Shown: positions 18,007 to 26,762, numbered from the stretch's first letter. The stretch is DNA of 64,000 nucleotides from Nitrospira sp. (GCA_036984305.1 BQWY01000001.1:434001-498000); one strand, 5' to 3'. The notes: generated by a model not told the origin, from the sequence alone. Numbers and translations: made by a program.

Positions 18007-19083
18007 ATGAACTATCCGGAGAAGGCTATCCCCAGGACCGTCTCGTTCCTGAACGAGCTACCCTATCTGACAGCGGAAATGGCGGGAATCGGTGGGGTGC
18101 TCCGCAGCCGTCCTGAAGACTTTCGTGTCTCTGAACGACCGTTGTACCTTCCCTGTGGAGAGGGAGAACATCTGTATCTGCGAATCACCAAGCGTGGGCT
18201 ATCGACAACGGACTTGGTCCTTCGCTTATCGTCCATCTTGGGAATCAAGGCTATGGGTATCGGAGTTGCCGGGCTCAAGGATAGCAATGCCGTCACGACC
18301 CAAATGGTCTCGCTCCACGGTGTGCGGCCTGATGCCGTCGGGCGCATCAGGTTGGATGACCATGTGCTGGCGGTCGAGATGCTTGGCCGACATCGCAACC
18401 GGCTCCGCACGGGCCATCATGCAGGCAATGAATTCACACTGGTCGTGCGCGGGGTTGCGCAAGAGGCCGCCGAGGTGGTCCCTGCGGTCCTGGAGGTGCT
18501 GCAAAAACGTGGCGTGCCGAATTATTTCGGCCCGCAGCGCCAGGGGCGTAAGGGCGACAATTTTCTCATCGGCGCGCAACTGCTCGTCGATCCCCAGCGA
18601 CGGGCGCGGCTCTCACGCAGCAAGCGGCAGTGGTATCTCAACGCCTACCAATCCCATCTCTTCAATCGGATTCTGGCTCGTCGGATTCAGACGATCGATC
18701 GCCTCCTCTCTGGCGAGTGGGCCGCCAAGGTTGCCAATGGCGCCTGTTTTCGTGTCGAGGAGCCGGCTGTCGAACAGCCTCGCTGTGACGCGTTCGAGGT
18801 CAGTCCCACGGCGCCGCTGTTCGGGTCTCGTACAGAGTGGGCGAACGGAGAGGCGGGAGCAATCGAAGCAGCCGCCGTGGCGGAATGTGGCGCGACACGA
18901 GACGGTCTGACAGCGGCTGCCAGGGCCTGCGGCTTTCGAGGAGAACGACGTTCTCTTCGAATCCTCATGACCAATTCCGCCTGGTCGATGTCCGATCAAA
19001 ATCTGACGATCTCCTTCGCACTTCCTCCTGGTGCGTATGCCACCAGCGTCCTTCGCGAATTCATGAAGCAGGACTCCCAGTAG
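18007..19083 (+). CDS. truD: tRNA pseudouridine(13) synthase
   Basis: TruD makes pseudouridine at position 13 of certain tRNAs. The 358-residue protein shows the TruD hallmarks: RPEDFRVSE near the N-terminus, the catalytic Asp in GLKD (Lys91-Asp92), FTLVVRG, YFGPQRQGRKGDNF and YLNAYQSHLFNRIL. The ATG at 18007 has GGAG eight bases upstream and follows the putative promoter at 17924-17952; an earlier in-frame start at 17938 was rejected. Length is typical. It is followed by the TIGR00300-like gene on the same strand after 129 bases. Confidence 0.93.
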   Translation: MNYPEKAIPRTVSFLNELPYLTAEMAGIGGVLRSRPEDFRVSERPLYLPCGEGEHLYLRITKRGLSTTDLVLRLSSILGIKAMGIGVAGLKDSNAVTTQMVSLHGVRPDAVGRIRLDDHVLAVEMLGRHRNRLRTGHHAGNEFTLVVRGVAQEAAEVVPAVLEVLQKRGVPNYFGPQRQGRKGDNFLIGAQLLVDPQRRARLSRSKRQWYLNAYQSHLFNRILARRIQTIDRLLSGEWAAKVANGACFRVEEPAVEQPRCDAFEVSPTAPLFGSRTEWANGEAGAIEAAAVAECGATRDGLTAAARACGFRGERRSLRILMTNSAWSMSDQNLTISFALPPGAYATSVLREFMKQDSQ

Positions 19084-19212
19084 TTTCAGGGGCTTGGAGA
19101 AAGAAGACGATTCGGCTGCTCCTACTGCTTGCTCGGCCGCGTGCTATCATAAATGTAGTGACGGGAGCACACGGGCGTCCGATCTCCAGTCTTCTGTAGG
19201 AGTGCCGGGCAC

Positions 19213-20451
19213 ATGAAAGCCGAGACCGTCGTACTTCGCGGGCACATTATCGATTCGCTGATTCTAGCCAAAGTCCTGGATACTATCGTGATGATGGGCG
19301 GGACGTTCGATTTGGAGGACGTCCACATTGGTAAGACCCGGGAACAAGCCTCCAGCGTCAAGATCGCGATTTCGGCCGCTACGCCGCAGGGGCTGAGCGA
19401 CATTCTTACTGCGCTTCAACCCCATGGGGCTGTACCGGAGACCGAGCAGGATTGTTCGACCGAGGCGGCTCCGGCAGACGGTGTGTTGCCGGAGTCCTTC
19501 TACGCGACCAGCCATCTGCCGACTCAGGTGAGGGTGGGAGGACGTTGGATCGATGTCAATCGGATCGAAATGGATACCGCGATCCGCATCGATCCGAAGA
19601 CCGGTACGGCTGCGACCGTGCCCATGGCTGATGTGAAGCGGGGAGAAACCATTGTCGTAGGCCGGACAGGTGTGCGTGTGGTGCCATTGGAACGGCCGAG
19701 GGAGCGGGACGTCTTCGGATTCATGGAGGCGCAAGTATCTTCCGAACGACCGCATGCGCCGTTGATCGCCGACATCGGGCGAAGACTAAGCGCCCTTCGG
19801 TCTGGTCATGAGCGCGGGCAGGCTGGATGCAAAGTGCTCTTGGCCGGGGGCCCGGCGATTGTGCATGCCGGGGGACGGGAAGCGCTCGCGTGGTTGATCG
19901 ATGCCGGCTATATTCAGGTCCTGTTCTGTGGCAACGCGCTTGCCGCCCACGATATGGAGGCCTCGTTGTTCGGCACGTCGCTCGGCTACGGCCTAGCCGC
20001 AGGGCGAACCATGCCGCATGGACACGAGCACCATTTGCGAACGATCAATCGGATCCGTGGCATCGGAACCATCGAACGAGCGGTGACAAACGGCCTCATT
20101 ACCTCGGGGATCATGGCGGCGTGCGTCCGTCGAAACGTTCGCGTGGTCATGGCGGGCACCATTCGTGACGATGGACCTCTGCCGGGCGTGATTACCGATG
20201 CCATGGAGGCACAGGCTGCCATGCGTGCCGCGTTGCCGGATGTGGGCCTGGCGCTATTGATCGCATCGACGCTGCACGCCATCGCCACCGGCAATTTACT
20301 GCCCGGCACCGTTCCAACAGTGTGCGTGGATGTGAACCCCTCGGTTCCCACGAAGTTGGCCGACCGCGGCAGCTTCCAGGCGGTCGGTATCGTGATGGAT
20401 GCTGCCTCGTTCCTTCGAGAGCTGGCCCGAACCCTGGGGTGGACCCCATGA
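19213..20451 (+). CDS. LOR/SDH-type (TIGR00300 family) protein, probable ornithine cyclodeaminase
   Basis: A 412-residue protein matching the archaeal/bacterial TIGR00300 family, whose N-terminal region resembles the lysine-ketoglutarate reductase/saccharopine dehydrogenase (LOR/SDH) domain (VVLRGHIIDSLILAKVLD, GGTFDLEDVHIG). The Gly-rich segment KVLLAGGPAIVHAGG suggests nucleotide binding. In cyanobacterial ArgZ/AgrE this domain is the C-terminal half and converts ornithine to proline with ammonia release; methanogens have stand-alone versions. Here it is separate and encoded immediately upstream of the matching arginine dihydrolase-like gene, with a four-base ATGA overlap. AGGAG lies ten bases before the ATG. 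Function is inferred from family and neighbour. Confidence 0.78.
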   Translation: MKAETVVLRGHIIDSLILAKVLDTIVMMGGTFDLEDVHIGKTREQASSVKIAISAATPQGLSDILTALQPHGAVPETEQDCSTEAAPADGVLPESFYATSHLPTQVRVGGRWIDVNRIEMDTAIRIDPKTGTAATVPMADVKRGETIVVGRTGVRVVPLERPRERDVFGFMEAQVSSERPHAPLIADIGRRLSALRSGHERGQAGCKVLLAGGPAIVHAGGREALAWLIDAGYIQVLFCGNALAAHDMEASLFGTSLGYGLAAGRTMPHGHEHHLRTINRIRGIGTIERAVTNGLITSGIMAACVRRNVRVVMAGTIRDDGPLPGVITDAMEAQAAMRAALPDVGLALLIASTLHAIATGNLLPGTVPTVCVDVNPSVPTKLADRGSFQAVGIVMDAASFLRELARTLGWTP

Positions 20452-21248
20452 GCAGACTTCTCGTATGCCCTCCGGATTACTTTGCCATCGACTATGAGAT
20501 CAATCCGTGGATGCGACGTGGCAATGCCGTCGACCCGGCTCGAGCCACGCTCCAATGGGGCGAACTCATGCGCGTGTTCGAGCAGGAAGTGGGGGTCACC
20601 CTTGAGCGAATGATGCCGCTGCCCCGGTTGCCAGACTTGGTGTTTACGGCAAACGCGGGCATCGTGGTCGGGCGACGGGTCGTGACCAGCCGATTTCGAC
20701 ATCCGGAACGGCAGCGTGAGGAAGCCCATTTCGAGGCCTGGTTTAGGGACCATGGATACGAGGTGCATACATTGGATGCGGGCATATATTTCGAAGGTGC
20801 CGGGGATCTGCTCGGATTTTCAGAGATCTGGTTCGGTGGCTACCGACAGCGCACCGATATCAAGGCCTATCCCATCTTGGGGGCTATCTTTGGTCGGGAA
20901 ATCATCCCACTGGAGCTCATCGACAGCAGGTTTTATCACCTCGATACGTGCTTCTGTCCACTGAGCGGAGGTGAAATTCTGTATTACCCGCAGGCATTCG
21001 ACCGGTACGGGCAGGCCGTTATTGCGGATCGTATTGCTCAACGCTCGCGTATTGCCGTGTCCGAATCGGAAGCCCTGCGGTTTGCCTGCAATGCCGTGTG
21101 CGTGGGGAAGCACGTGGTCATGCCTGCAGGATGCCCCGACGCGCAGGCTCGCTTAACGGAGGCCGGCTATCGGGTGCATCCAGCCGCCCTCGATGAGTTC
21201 ATGAAGTCCGGCGGGTCGGCCAAGTGCTTGACGCTGGCGTTGGACTGA
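20448..21248 (+). CDS. Arginine dihydrolase-like enzyme of the guanidino-group modifying family (ArgZ N-domain type)
   Basis: A 266-residue amidinotransferase/dimethylargininase-fold hydrolase. It resembles the N-terminal domain of cyanobacterial ArgZ/AgrE, which converts arginine to ornithine, two ammonia and CO2. Visible active-site candidates are Asn19 in NPWM, Asn69 in FTANAG where arginine deiminases have Asp, FEGAGD (115-120), His164 and Asp166 in YHLDTC, and the nucleophile Cys260 in GGSAKC. The retained Asn favours dihydrolase over deiminase chemistry. Its ATG overlaps the stop of the LOR/SDH gene. The two products together would catabolise arginine to proline. The homologous enzymes in other bacteria are usually one fused chain. 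Confidence 0.78.
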   Translation: MSRLLVCPPDYFAIDYEINPWMRRGNAVDPARATLQWGELMRVFEQEVGVTLERMMPLPRLPDLVFTANAGIVVGRRVVTSRFRHPERQREEAHFEAWFRDHGYEVHTLDAGIYFEGAGDLLGFSEIWFGGYRQRTDIKAYPILGAIFGREIIPLELIDSRFYHLDTCFCPLSGGEILYYPQAFDRYGQAVIADRIAQRSRIAVSESEALRFACNAVCVGKHVVMPAGCPDAQARLTEAGYRVHPAALDEFMKSGGSAKCLTLALD

Positions 21249-21382
21249 TTCCCTCCCTCAGAAAGTGGCGAGCGGTCTCAAAAGACAATATGAACTATGG
21301 GCTGCCATAACCCGTCGACTCGGCAGATGGAACTGTACAGCGAGGCTCCGGTATCGACCGCCGGTGAATAATCGGAGTCGCT

Positions 21383-21733
21383 TCATTTCCTGCGAAACAA
21401 CCACGAACTATACAACCCCCCGATAGCGATAGTCGTCGTTTCGATGGTCAGCAGCATCCGGCTGATGATGGCAGTCGGGGTTGGAGCTGACCAGAACGGA
21501 TGCAGCCCCAGAAAGGCCGGTGGATCGGTCGGAGGGGCCTCCCAGGGCGGGACTATCACCGCCAGTACCAGGAGCACCGCCATGCCGTACAAGACGGACA
21601 GATTGAGTTCACCGAGGTGATCCCGTGGGTGGGACGGCGAGGTGATGGTTAGGTCGAGAGAGCTTCCGCAGTGGGAACAGAATCGCGCGTGATCAGGTGC
21701 CGTGCGTCGGCAGACAGGACAGGTGGTTGGCAT
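21383..21733 (-). CDS. Small zinc-ribbon membrane protein
   Basis: A 116-residue protein with an N-terminal zinc ribbon (CPVCRR and CSHCGS, two CxxC knuckles 14 residues apart) and two hydrophobic helices (LNLSVLYGMAVLLVLAVIVP and IISRMLLTIETTTIAIGG). The ATG at 21733 puts the ribbon at residue 5. Function unknown; zinc-ribbon/double-helix proteins of this size are common in this group of bacteria. It follows the outer-membrane protein gene by 85 bases on the same strand. Confidence 0.65.
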   Translation of the reverse strand: MPTTCPVCRRTAPDHARFCSHCGSSLDLTITSPSHPRDHLGELNLSVLYGMAVLLVLAVIVPPWEAPPTDPPAFLGLHPFWSAPTPTAIISRMLLTIETTTIAIGGLYSSWLFRRK

Positions 21734-21818
21734 GCAGGCCCTCTGCGTGCTCCCGACTTGAAGTATAGCGCGGCAATGGAGGCGAGCCAAGGTGTGCGAC
21801 GATGTTGCGCTCCCTCCT

Positions 21819-22541
21819 CTAGAACAGGTACGCCACGCCGAAGGCAAAATGATTCATGCGGTAGTCCGCCTTGAGGCCGAACGGCTGGATGAAGTTGAGA
21901 TTCTGATCGAAATTCATCCGAGTATAGTTGTATTTCCACTCCCCGAAGACGGCGAAATGCCTCGTGACGAGGTAGCGAAGTCCTGCCATGACGTTCAAGC
22001 CGACGCTGGTGCTGGAGATGCTCTCGCCCAGTTGGGCTTCCTTTAGTCGGGCCAGGAAAATGCCTGGTCCGACCCCGACATACGGCTGGAGGCGCTTACC
22101 GGGATAACGAACCATGAAATTGATCGGCGCGATTGTCAGAACGCGCAAATAATTTCCGTCGATGGACCCGGTGACCGACCCGAACCCCGGCACGGTCAAT
22201 GTGCTCGGCTGTTGCTTGAGGTGTGGATTGGCGTTGTAGATTTCTCCTTCGATCCCGAACCATCGGATCTGCCGGAAGTAGTGTCCCACCTTTCCCCCAT
22301 ACATGATGTTGGACTTCAGCGCCAGGTCGGAAAATGTGGTTCCGGCGGGGAAGGTGCCGGTATTGTCCACGGCCTCGACATTCGTGAGACCCTTGCCGAT
22401 GGAGGGAATCGTCAAACCCAACTCACCGGCAACGTAGGATTCCGCATACGACGTGTGTACGCCAATGTGCACTGAAAGTGATGCCGCCGTGAGGTGCAGC
22501 AGGACCGTGAAGCGCCAACTTCTGAATATCTTCCAGGGCAT
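21819..22541 (-). CDS. Outer-membrane beta-barrel protein, OmpA/OprF-like
   Basis: A 240-residue exported protein: signal peptide through about residue 32 (cleavage after SYA), then alternating-hydrophobicity strands (YVAGELGLTIPSIG, GVGPGIFLARL, FAVFGEWKYNYTRM) ending in an aromatic C-terminus (GVAYLF) as required by the BAM machinery. It fits eight-stranded outer-membrane proteins of the OmpA-barrel/OMP_b-brl type, without a peptidoglycan-binding domain. Role unknown; such barrels may be structural or sensory. A candidate promoter lies about 120 bases upstream. Confidence 0.75.
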   Translation of the reverse strand: MPWKIFRSWRFTVLLHLTAASLSVHIGVHTSYAESYVAGELGLTIPSIGKGLTNVEAVDNTGTFPAGTTFSDLALKSNIMYGGKVGHYFRQIRWFGIEGEIYNANPHLKQQPSTLTVPGFGSVTGSIDGNYLRVLTIAPINFMVRYPGKRLQPYVGVGPGIFLARLKEAQLGESISSTSVGLNVMAGLRYLVTRHFAVFGEWKYNYTRMNFDQNLNFIQPFGLKADYRMNHFAFGVAYLF

Positions 22542-22658
22542 GATGTCGGTTCCTTCCGTGAGGGGTCAGTCCGGAAACTGGATGCGACCGCCTGTATCGA
22601 GGACTACCGCAAGGAGCGTGCCAAGAGGCCTTGTGGTCTCGGACGTGCCGATCTCGTC

Positions 22659-22686
22659 AGTCTAGCAAATCCGGCCCAAAGGACAA
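22659..22686 (-). promoter_or_regulatory. Sigma70-like promoter for the outer-membrane protein gene
   Basis: On the minus strand: TTGTCC (22686-22681), 16-base spacer, TAGACT (22664-22659). The leader to the ATG at 22541 would be about 110 bases, long enough to hold regulation. Pattern match only. Confidence 0.35.
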
Positions 22687-22774
22687 GAAAACTCGCATCA
22701 ATTTTCGTCCCTAGGGGTTTTTTGTAATAGCAGTTATTGACCGCGCGAGGATCGAGCGCACGCCAGCAGGTTCG

Positions 22775-22804
22775 TTGACAGTCGAGAAGAGGGGTTCCTA
22801 TAAT
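22775..22804 (+). promoter_or_regulatory. Consensus sigma70 promoter for gpsA
   Basis: Perfect consensus hexamers TTGACA (22775-22780) and TATAAT (22799-22804) separated by 18 bases. The transcript would start near 22811, about 20 bases before the gpsA ATG. This is the strongest promoter match in the window. Confidence 0.75.
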
Positions 22805-22832
22805 CCGCGGCGCCGATTTCCAATGAGGCAGC

Positions 22833-23882
22833 ATGGCCTGCATGGCGCAGCATGAACCGATGGCGAAACCTTTGCAAAATCCGATTGCTGTGGTGGGTGC
22901 CGGAGCGTGGGGGACGGCCCTGGCGCATCATCTTTCCAGAAATGGTCGCACGGTGAGACTATGGGCATACGAGACAACGGTCGTGAGTGCCATCCGATCG
23001 AGCCGTGAGAATTCGGTCTTTTTACCCGGGGTCCTCCTCCCTGCGTCCCTCGAACCCACCAACTCCTTGGGCGAGGCCCTGCGCGATGCGGACGCCGTCG
23101 TCTTTGCCGCGCCCTCGCATGTCGCGCGTGACGTGCTGGTGCAGATGCATCGGTCGAGGCCTGAACCGTGTCCGTTGATCAGTGCGACCAAGGGAATCGA
23201 GGAGGGCACGCATGAGCTCATGTCCGACGTGATCGTCGACACGTTCCTCCAGGGGCGAGCAGACTTGTGCACCGTGCTCTCTGGACCAAGCTTCGCGCTG
23301 GAGGTCGCCCAGGGCCAGCCGACAGCGGTCACGCTGGCGGGAGCGGATGCTGAGCTCGTACGGCGGATGCAGGCGGTTCTCATGAGTTCACGGTTCCGGG
23401 TCTACGGAGCCACGGACTTCATCGGCGTGCAGCTGGGCGGTGCGCTCAAGAATGTCATCGCCCTTGCCGCCGGCGCCGTCGACGGCCTTCGGCTTGGACA
23501 CAACACGAGAGCGGCGTTGATTACTAGAGGGTTGGCGGAAATGATTAGACTGGGACGAGCCATGGGGGCCGACCCGCGGACGTTTTACGGCTTGTCTGGC
23601 GTCGGAGATCTCGTGCTCACCTGCACGGGTCCGGCCAGCCGAAATCATCGAGTCGGCGTCCGTCTCGGGGAAGGGGAATCACTGGATCAGATCCTGTCCG
23701 GCATGCAGACTGTGGCGGAAGGTATCCGCACCGCCCGTGCCGCTGCGGGGTTGGCCGAACGCTATGCCGTGGACATGCCGATCGTTCGGGAAATCTGTGC
23801 GGTGCTGTTTGAAGGCAAATCGTGTCTCCGTGCCGTCGATGCGTTGATGGAGCGTGAGCCCAAAGAGGAATTGGCGCATTAA
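22833..23882 (+). CDS. gpsA: NAD(P)-dependent glycerol-3-phosphate dehydrogenase
   Basis: GpsA reduces dihydroxyacetone phosphate to sn-glycerol-3-phosphate, the first step of phospholipid synthesis. The 349-residue protein has the Rossmann motif VVGAGAWGTALA (20-31), the active-site region SATKGIE and GGALKNVIALAAG with the catalytic lysine, plus the C-terminal GVGDLVLTC. The ATG at 22833 has GAGG five bases upstream; a second ATG nine codons later (22860) starts closer to the Rossmann fold. Transcription is probably driven by the consensus promoter at 22775-22804. larB follows seven bases after the stop. Confidence 0.94.
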   Translation: MACMAQHEPMAKPLQNPIAVVGAGAWGTALAHHLSRNGRTVRLWAYETTVVSAIRSSRENSVFLPGVLLPASLEPTNSLGEALRDADAVVFAAPSHVARDVLVQMHRSRPEPCPLISATKGIEEGTHELMSDVIVDTFLQGRADLCTVLSGPSFALEVAQGQPTAVTLAGADAELVRRMQAVLMSSRFRVYGATDFIGVQLGGALKNVIALAAGAVDGLRLGHNTRAALITRGLAEMIRLGRAMGADPRTFYGLSGVGDLVLTCTGPASRNHRVGVRLGEGESLDQILSGMQTVAEGIRTARAAAGLAERYAVDMPIVREICAVLFEGKSCLRAVDALMEREPKEELAH

Positions 23883-23888
23883 CCTGTC

Positions 23889-24701
23889 ATGATTGCGAAG
23901 GGTCAAATCGAACGACTGTTGCAACATCTGCAGGACGGGACCTTGACACGCCAACAAGTGGTAGACCGGCTTCACGCTCCGGCCGCTGAGCTGTTGGGGT
24001 TTGCGACGGTCGATCATCATCGCGCGATCCGGCAGGGATTCCCGGAAGTCATTTTTTGCGAGGGCAAGACCACGGCTCAGGTCGTCGCCATTGCACGAGG
24101 CCTCGTCAGGCATAATGGAGCGGTGTTGGCCACCCGCGTGGAGCCAAAAACGGCCCGCGCGCTCCTTCGACAACATCGGCGTGCGCGCTACCATGAGACC
24201 GCGCGCGTCGTTGCCCTGGAGGCCCCCGTGCCCCGTCGCCTGGGCCACGTGTTGATCATTACCGCTGGGACGGCCGATGTGCCGATCGCGGAGGAGGCCC
24301 GCGTCACGGCGGAAACGATGGGAAGTCGCGTGGAAACGTTGTATGACGTCGGAGTGGCGGGGCTCCATCGTTTATTGAGTCAGCACGACCGGCTCGAAGC
24401 GCCGCGTGCGATCATCGTCGCCGCCGGAATGGACGGGGTGCTCCCAAGCGTCGTAGGAGGTTTGGTATCCAAGCCGGTCATCGCCGTGCCGACCAGCCGC
24501 GGATACGGGGCCAGCTTTGGAGGGTTGGCCGCGCTGTTGACGATGTTGAATTCCTGTGCTGCAGGTGTCGGAGTGATGAATATCGATAACGGCTTTGGGG
24601 CCGGCTGCCTGGCTCATCGCATCAACATCCTCGCGGAAGAAGCATACCGTGGGAGCGGCGGAGCCGCGCCAAGCAGGGGTAGGAGCCGTTCGGACAAGTA
24701 G
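23889..24701 (+). CDS. larB: Nickel-pincer cofactor biosynthesis protein LarB
   Basis: LarB carboxylates and hydrolyses nicotinic acid adenine dinucleotide in the first step of nickel-pincer nucleotide synthesis. The 270-residue protein has the family layout: a helical N-terminal part (IERLLQHLQDGTLTRQQVV), GFPEVIFCEGKT, and a PurE-like C-terminal domain with ITAGTADVPIAEEA, DVGVAGLHR and AAGMDGVLPSVVGGL. Length is normal. It follows gpsA by seven bases and shares the strand with larC, but an opposing gene lies between the two lar genes. larA and larE are not in the window. Confidence 0.9.
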   Translation: MIAKGQIERLLQHLQDGTLTRQQVVDRLHAPAAELLGFATVDHHRAIRQGFPEVIFCEGKTTAQVVAIARGLVRHNGAVLATRVEPKTARALLRQHRRARYHETARVVALEAPVPRRLGHVLIITAGTADVPIAEEARVTAETMGSRVETLYDVGVAGLHRLLSQHDRLEAPRAIIVAAGMDGVLPSVVGGLVSKPVIAVPTSRGYGASFGGLAALLTMLNSCAAGVGVMNIDNGFGAGCLAHRINILAEEAYRGSGGAAPSRGRSRSDK

Positions 24702-24746
24702 GTCGCGTCTTTGGAATCACGGTGACGGAGGACGGGGTGAACGGTG

Positions 24747-25337
24747 CTATTTGACGGCGAGCGTCCCGCGCTTGGGCCATGACACGGTCAATGCCCGAGG
24801 AGTATTGTCACCCTTGCCGATCACCTTGGCGCGCAGTTCGTAGTGGTAGGTTCCTGGTGAGACCTCTTGCTTGGTATGATCCTTTCCGTCCCAGGTCAAC
24901 GTGATGTGCACGCGTGGCGAAGGCGCCTTTCCGGCGGCGGTGCTGACGTGCTGTGCCGGACGTTCGGTCGCGCTCGCGAGCTTGAGCAAGGGTTCGATTG
25001 ACTCCCGGTACGAAAGAAAGCGCAGGCTCGATCGAGATGGTGAACTGATCAACGCGGTAACCTCCAACAGCGCGGCCCGCTCGACGTCCGGAGGCAGGTC
25101 GACCGTTACGCTGAACTCCAGGTCTCCCTGTTGCGGCACGTACGGCACCGGCTTGATGTTCACCTCGATGATTTTCAGCTGAGGTTCTTTTCTCGGGGCA
25201 GATCGGCGCTTCTTCGCCCACGCGTCGTTGTCGGTGATGAACTGAGTTCCCGGTCCGGCCGCCAAGCCGACGACGATCAGAAGGAGCATCAATCGCGGGA
25301 GAAGCCCCAGTAACCCTGAGGATCTGAGTGGGTGCAT
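24747..25337 (-). CDS. Exported hypothetical protein with Ig-like fold region
   Basis: A 196-residue protein with a signal peptide (LLPRLMLLLIVVGLAAGPG), a Lys/Arg-rich linker (KKRRSAPRKEP) and a beta-rich domain. The last ~80 residues (HITLTWDGKDHT, GTYHYELRAKVIG) resemble the FlgD-type Ig-like modules used in exported proteins. Function unknown. It sits on the minus strand between larB and larC, interrupting what is otherwise a same-strand lar pair. A TTGACA sequence on the minus strand near 25415 may belong to its promoter, but the -10 is poor. Confidence 0.6.
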   Translation of the reverse strand: MHPLRSSGLLGLLPRLMLLLIVVGLAAGPGTQFITDNDAWAKKRRSAPRKEPQLKIIEVNIKPVPYVPQQGDLEFSVTVDLPPDVERAALLEVTALISSPSRSSLRFLSYRESIEPLLKLASATERPAQHVSTAAGKAPSPRVHITLTWDGKDHTKQEVSPGTYHYELRAKVIGKGDNTPRALTVSWPKRGTLAVK

Positions 25338-25534
25338 GAAGTCGGGTGCGGCGATCGAATGCGAAGATCCTGTTCAGCCAATAACATAGGTGTTCGGTGC
25401 TGTCAATTGAAGACGGAGATGTGTCGCTGCGGCGTCCCGATCGCGCTGCGCGCTCAGCCCTTCGACGCATCTGCTAAGAGGGCGGCCTTTGGGGAGCGCT
25501 TCCCAGCGCCTTCTCCGGCGGTCCAGGGGGGCGA

Positions 25535-26755
25535 ATGAGCATCCATCTCCATTTCGATTGTAGCTCAGGAGTGAGCGGCGACATGTTGTTGGGTGCCTGT
25601 GTGGATGCCGGGATTTCCATCCAGCAGATTCGCCGGTCTGCGCGGTCTCTCCATCCCGGGGGAGCGGCGGGCGTGGATGTACGAAGCCGACGCGTGAAGC
25701 GAGGCGCAATTCGAGCGATGAAGGTCGACGTCATTATTCGTCGCGGCATGCGTGCGCCCCTGTCCATGGAGCAGATCTTACGTCGTATTGCCGCGAGTAC
25801 CTTTCCCGCGGAGGTGAAGCAACGAGGGCGTGAGGTGTTTACCCGCTTGGCTCGGGCGGAAAGTCGGGCGCATGGCGTTCCAGTCCCCCGTGTACATTTT
25901 CACGAAGTGGGAGTCGTCGATTCGCTGGTCGACGTCATGGGCAGCTTGTTGTGTTGCCATCTCTTGGGCGCCACCCGGATCACGGCGTCACCGATTAACG
26001 TCGGATCCGGCATCGTGCAGACGGCGCACGGGTCTCTTTCCGTCCCTGGGCCGGCAGTGGCCATCTTAGCGGAAGGAGTTCCCATTTATTCGAACGGGCC
26101 TCGCCGCGAGCTGGCGACTCCCACGGGCGTCGCGGTGTTACGAACCGTGGCCGAGACGTTCGGCGACTTGCCGCCGATGCGTGCGAGGAGGATCGGATAC
26201 GGCGCGGGTGATGCGAATCCTGAGGGATGGGCGAACGTGCTGCGTGTCTTCGTTGGGGACGAGCTCGCACCGTACAGGATGCGGACGGAACCAATCTATG
26301 AGGTCGAAACGAATCTCGACGATCTCAATCCTCAGATCTATGACGCCGTGATCGAGCGCCTCTTCGCGGCAGGAGCGGTCGACGTCACCTTGACTCCGGT
26401 GGTGATGAAACGAGGTCGGCCCGGGGTCATACTGACCGCGCTGGCCGACCGGGCGACGGTGGGAACCGTGGCGGATGTGATCCTTCGCGATACGACGGCG
26501 CTCGGAGTCAGATATCGTGAGACCGAGCGCATCGTGCTCCCCCGGAGATTTGAATCGGTCAGCGTGCGCGGCAGCCGTGTGCAGATGAAGATTGCCGAAG
26601 CGCCGGGCGGAGAGACTCGTGCCGTGCCGGAATACACCGACTGCCGCAGGCTCGCGGAACGGCAGGGTGTTCCGGTCCGTACGGTGATGGAGGACGCGCT
26701 GATCGCGTTCTGGAGCCGTCACCGGCGGAGGCCGAGGGCAAGACGGAGTCGATGA
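25535..26755 (+). CDS. larC: Nickel-pincer cofactor biosynthesis protein LarC
   Basis: LarC inserts nickel into the pincer nucleotide in a CTP-dependent cyclometallation. The 406-residue protein carries the family hallmarks: FDCSSGVSGDMLLGA at the N-terminus, VHFHEVGVVDSLVDVMG (His-rich metal site), GPRRELATPTGVAVL, and ETNLDDLNPQIYDAVIERL in the C-terminal domain. It is encoded as one uninterrupted frame, unlike the frameshifted larC of some lactobacilli. AGGGGGG precedes the ATG. The antiporter gene follows eight bases after the stop. Confidence 0.92.
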   Translation: MSIHLHFDCSSGVSGDMLLGACVDAGISIQQIRRSARSLHPGGAAGVDVRSRRVKRGAIRAMKVDVIIRRGMRAPLSMEQILRRIAASTFPAEVKQRGREVFTRLARAESRAHGVPVPRVHFHEVGVVDSLVDVMGSLLCCHLLGATRITASPINVGSGIVQTAHGSLSVPGPAVAILAEGVPIYSNGPRRELATPTGVAVLRTVAETFGDLPPMRARRIGYGAGDANPEGWANVLRVFVGDELAPYRMRTEPIYEVETNLDDLNPQIYDAVIERLFAAGAVDVTLTPVVMKRGRPGVILTALADRATVGTVADVILRDTTALGVRYRETERIVLPRRFESVSVRGSRVQMKIAEAPGGETRAVPEYTDCRRLAERQGVPVRTVMEDALIAFWSRHRRRPRARRSR

Positions 26756-26762
26756 AAGGGTT

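Noticed and set aside
20448-21248. Reading the gene as a classical arginine deiminase
   Set aside because: The position that is Asp in deiminases appears as Asn (FTANAG), and the neighbour is the ornithine cyclodeaminase-type LOR/SDH protein; dihydrolase fits better.
22702-22727. CCCTAGGGG followed by a run of T, resembling a terminator before gpsA
   Set aside because: The hairpin stem is only three or four base pairs with almost no loop, and no gene ends just upstream on the plus strand.
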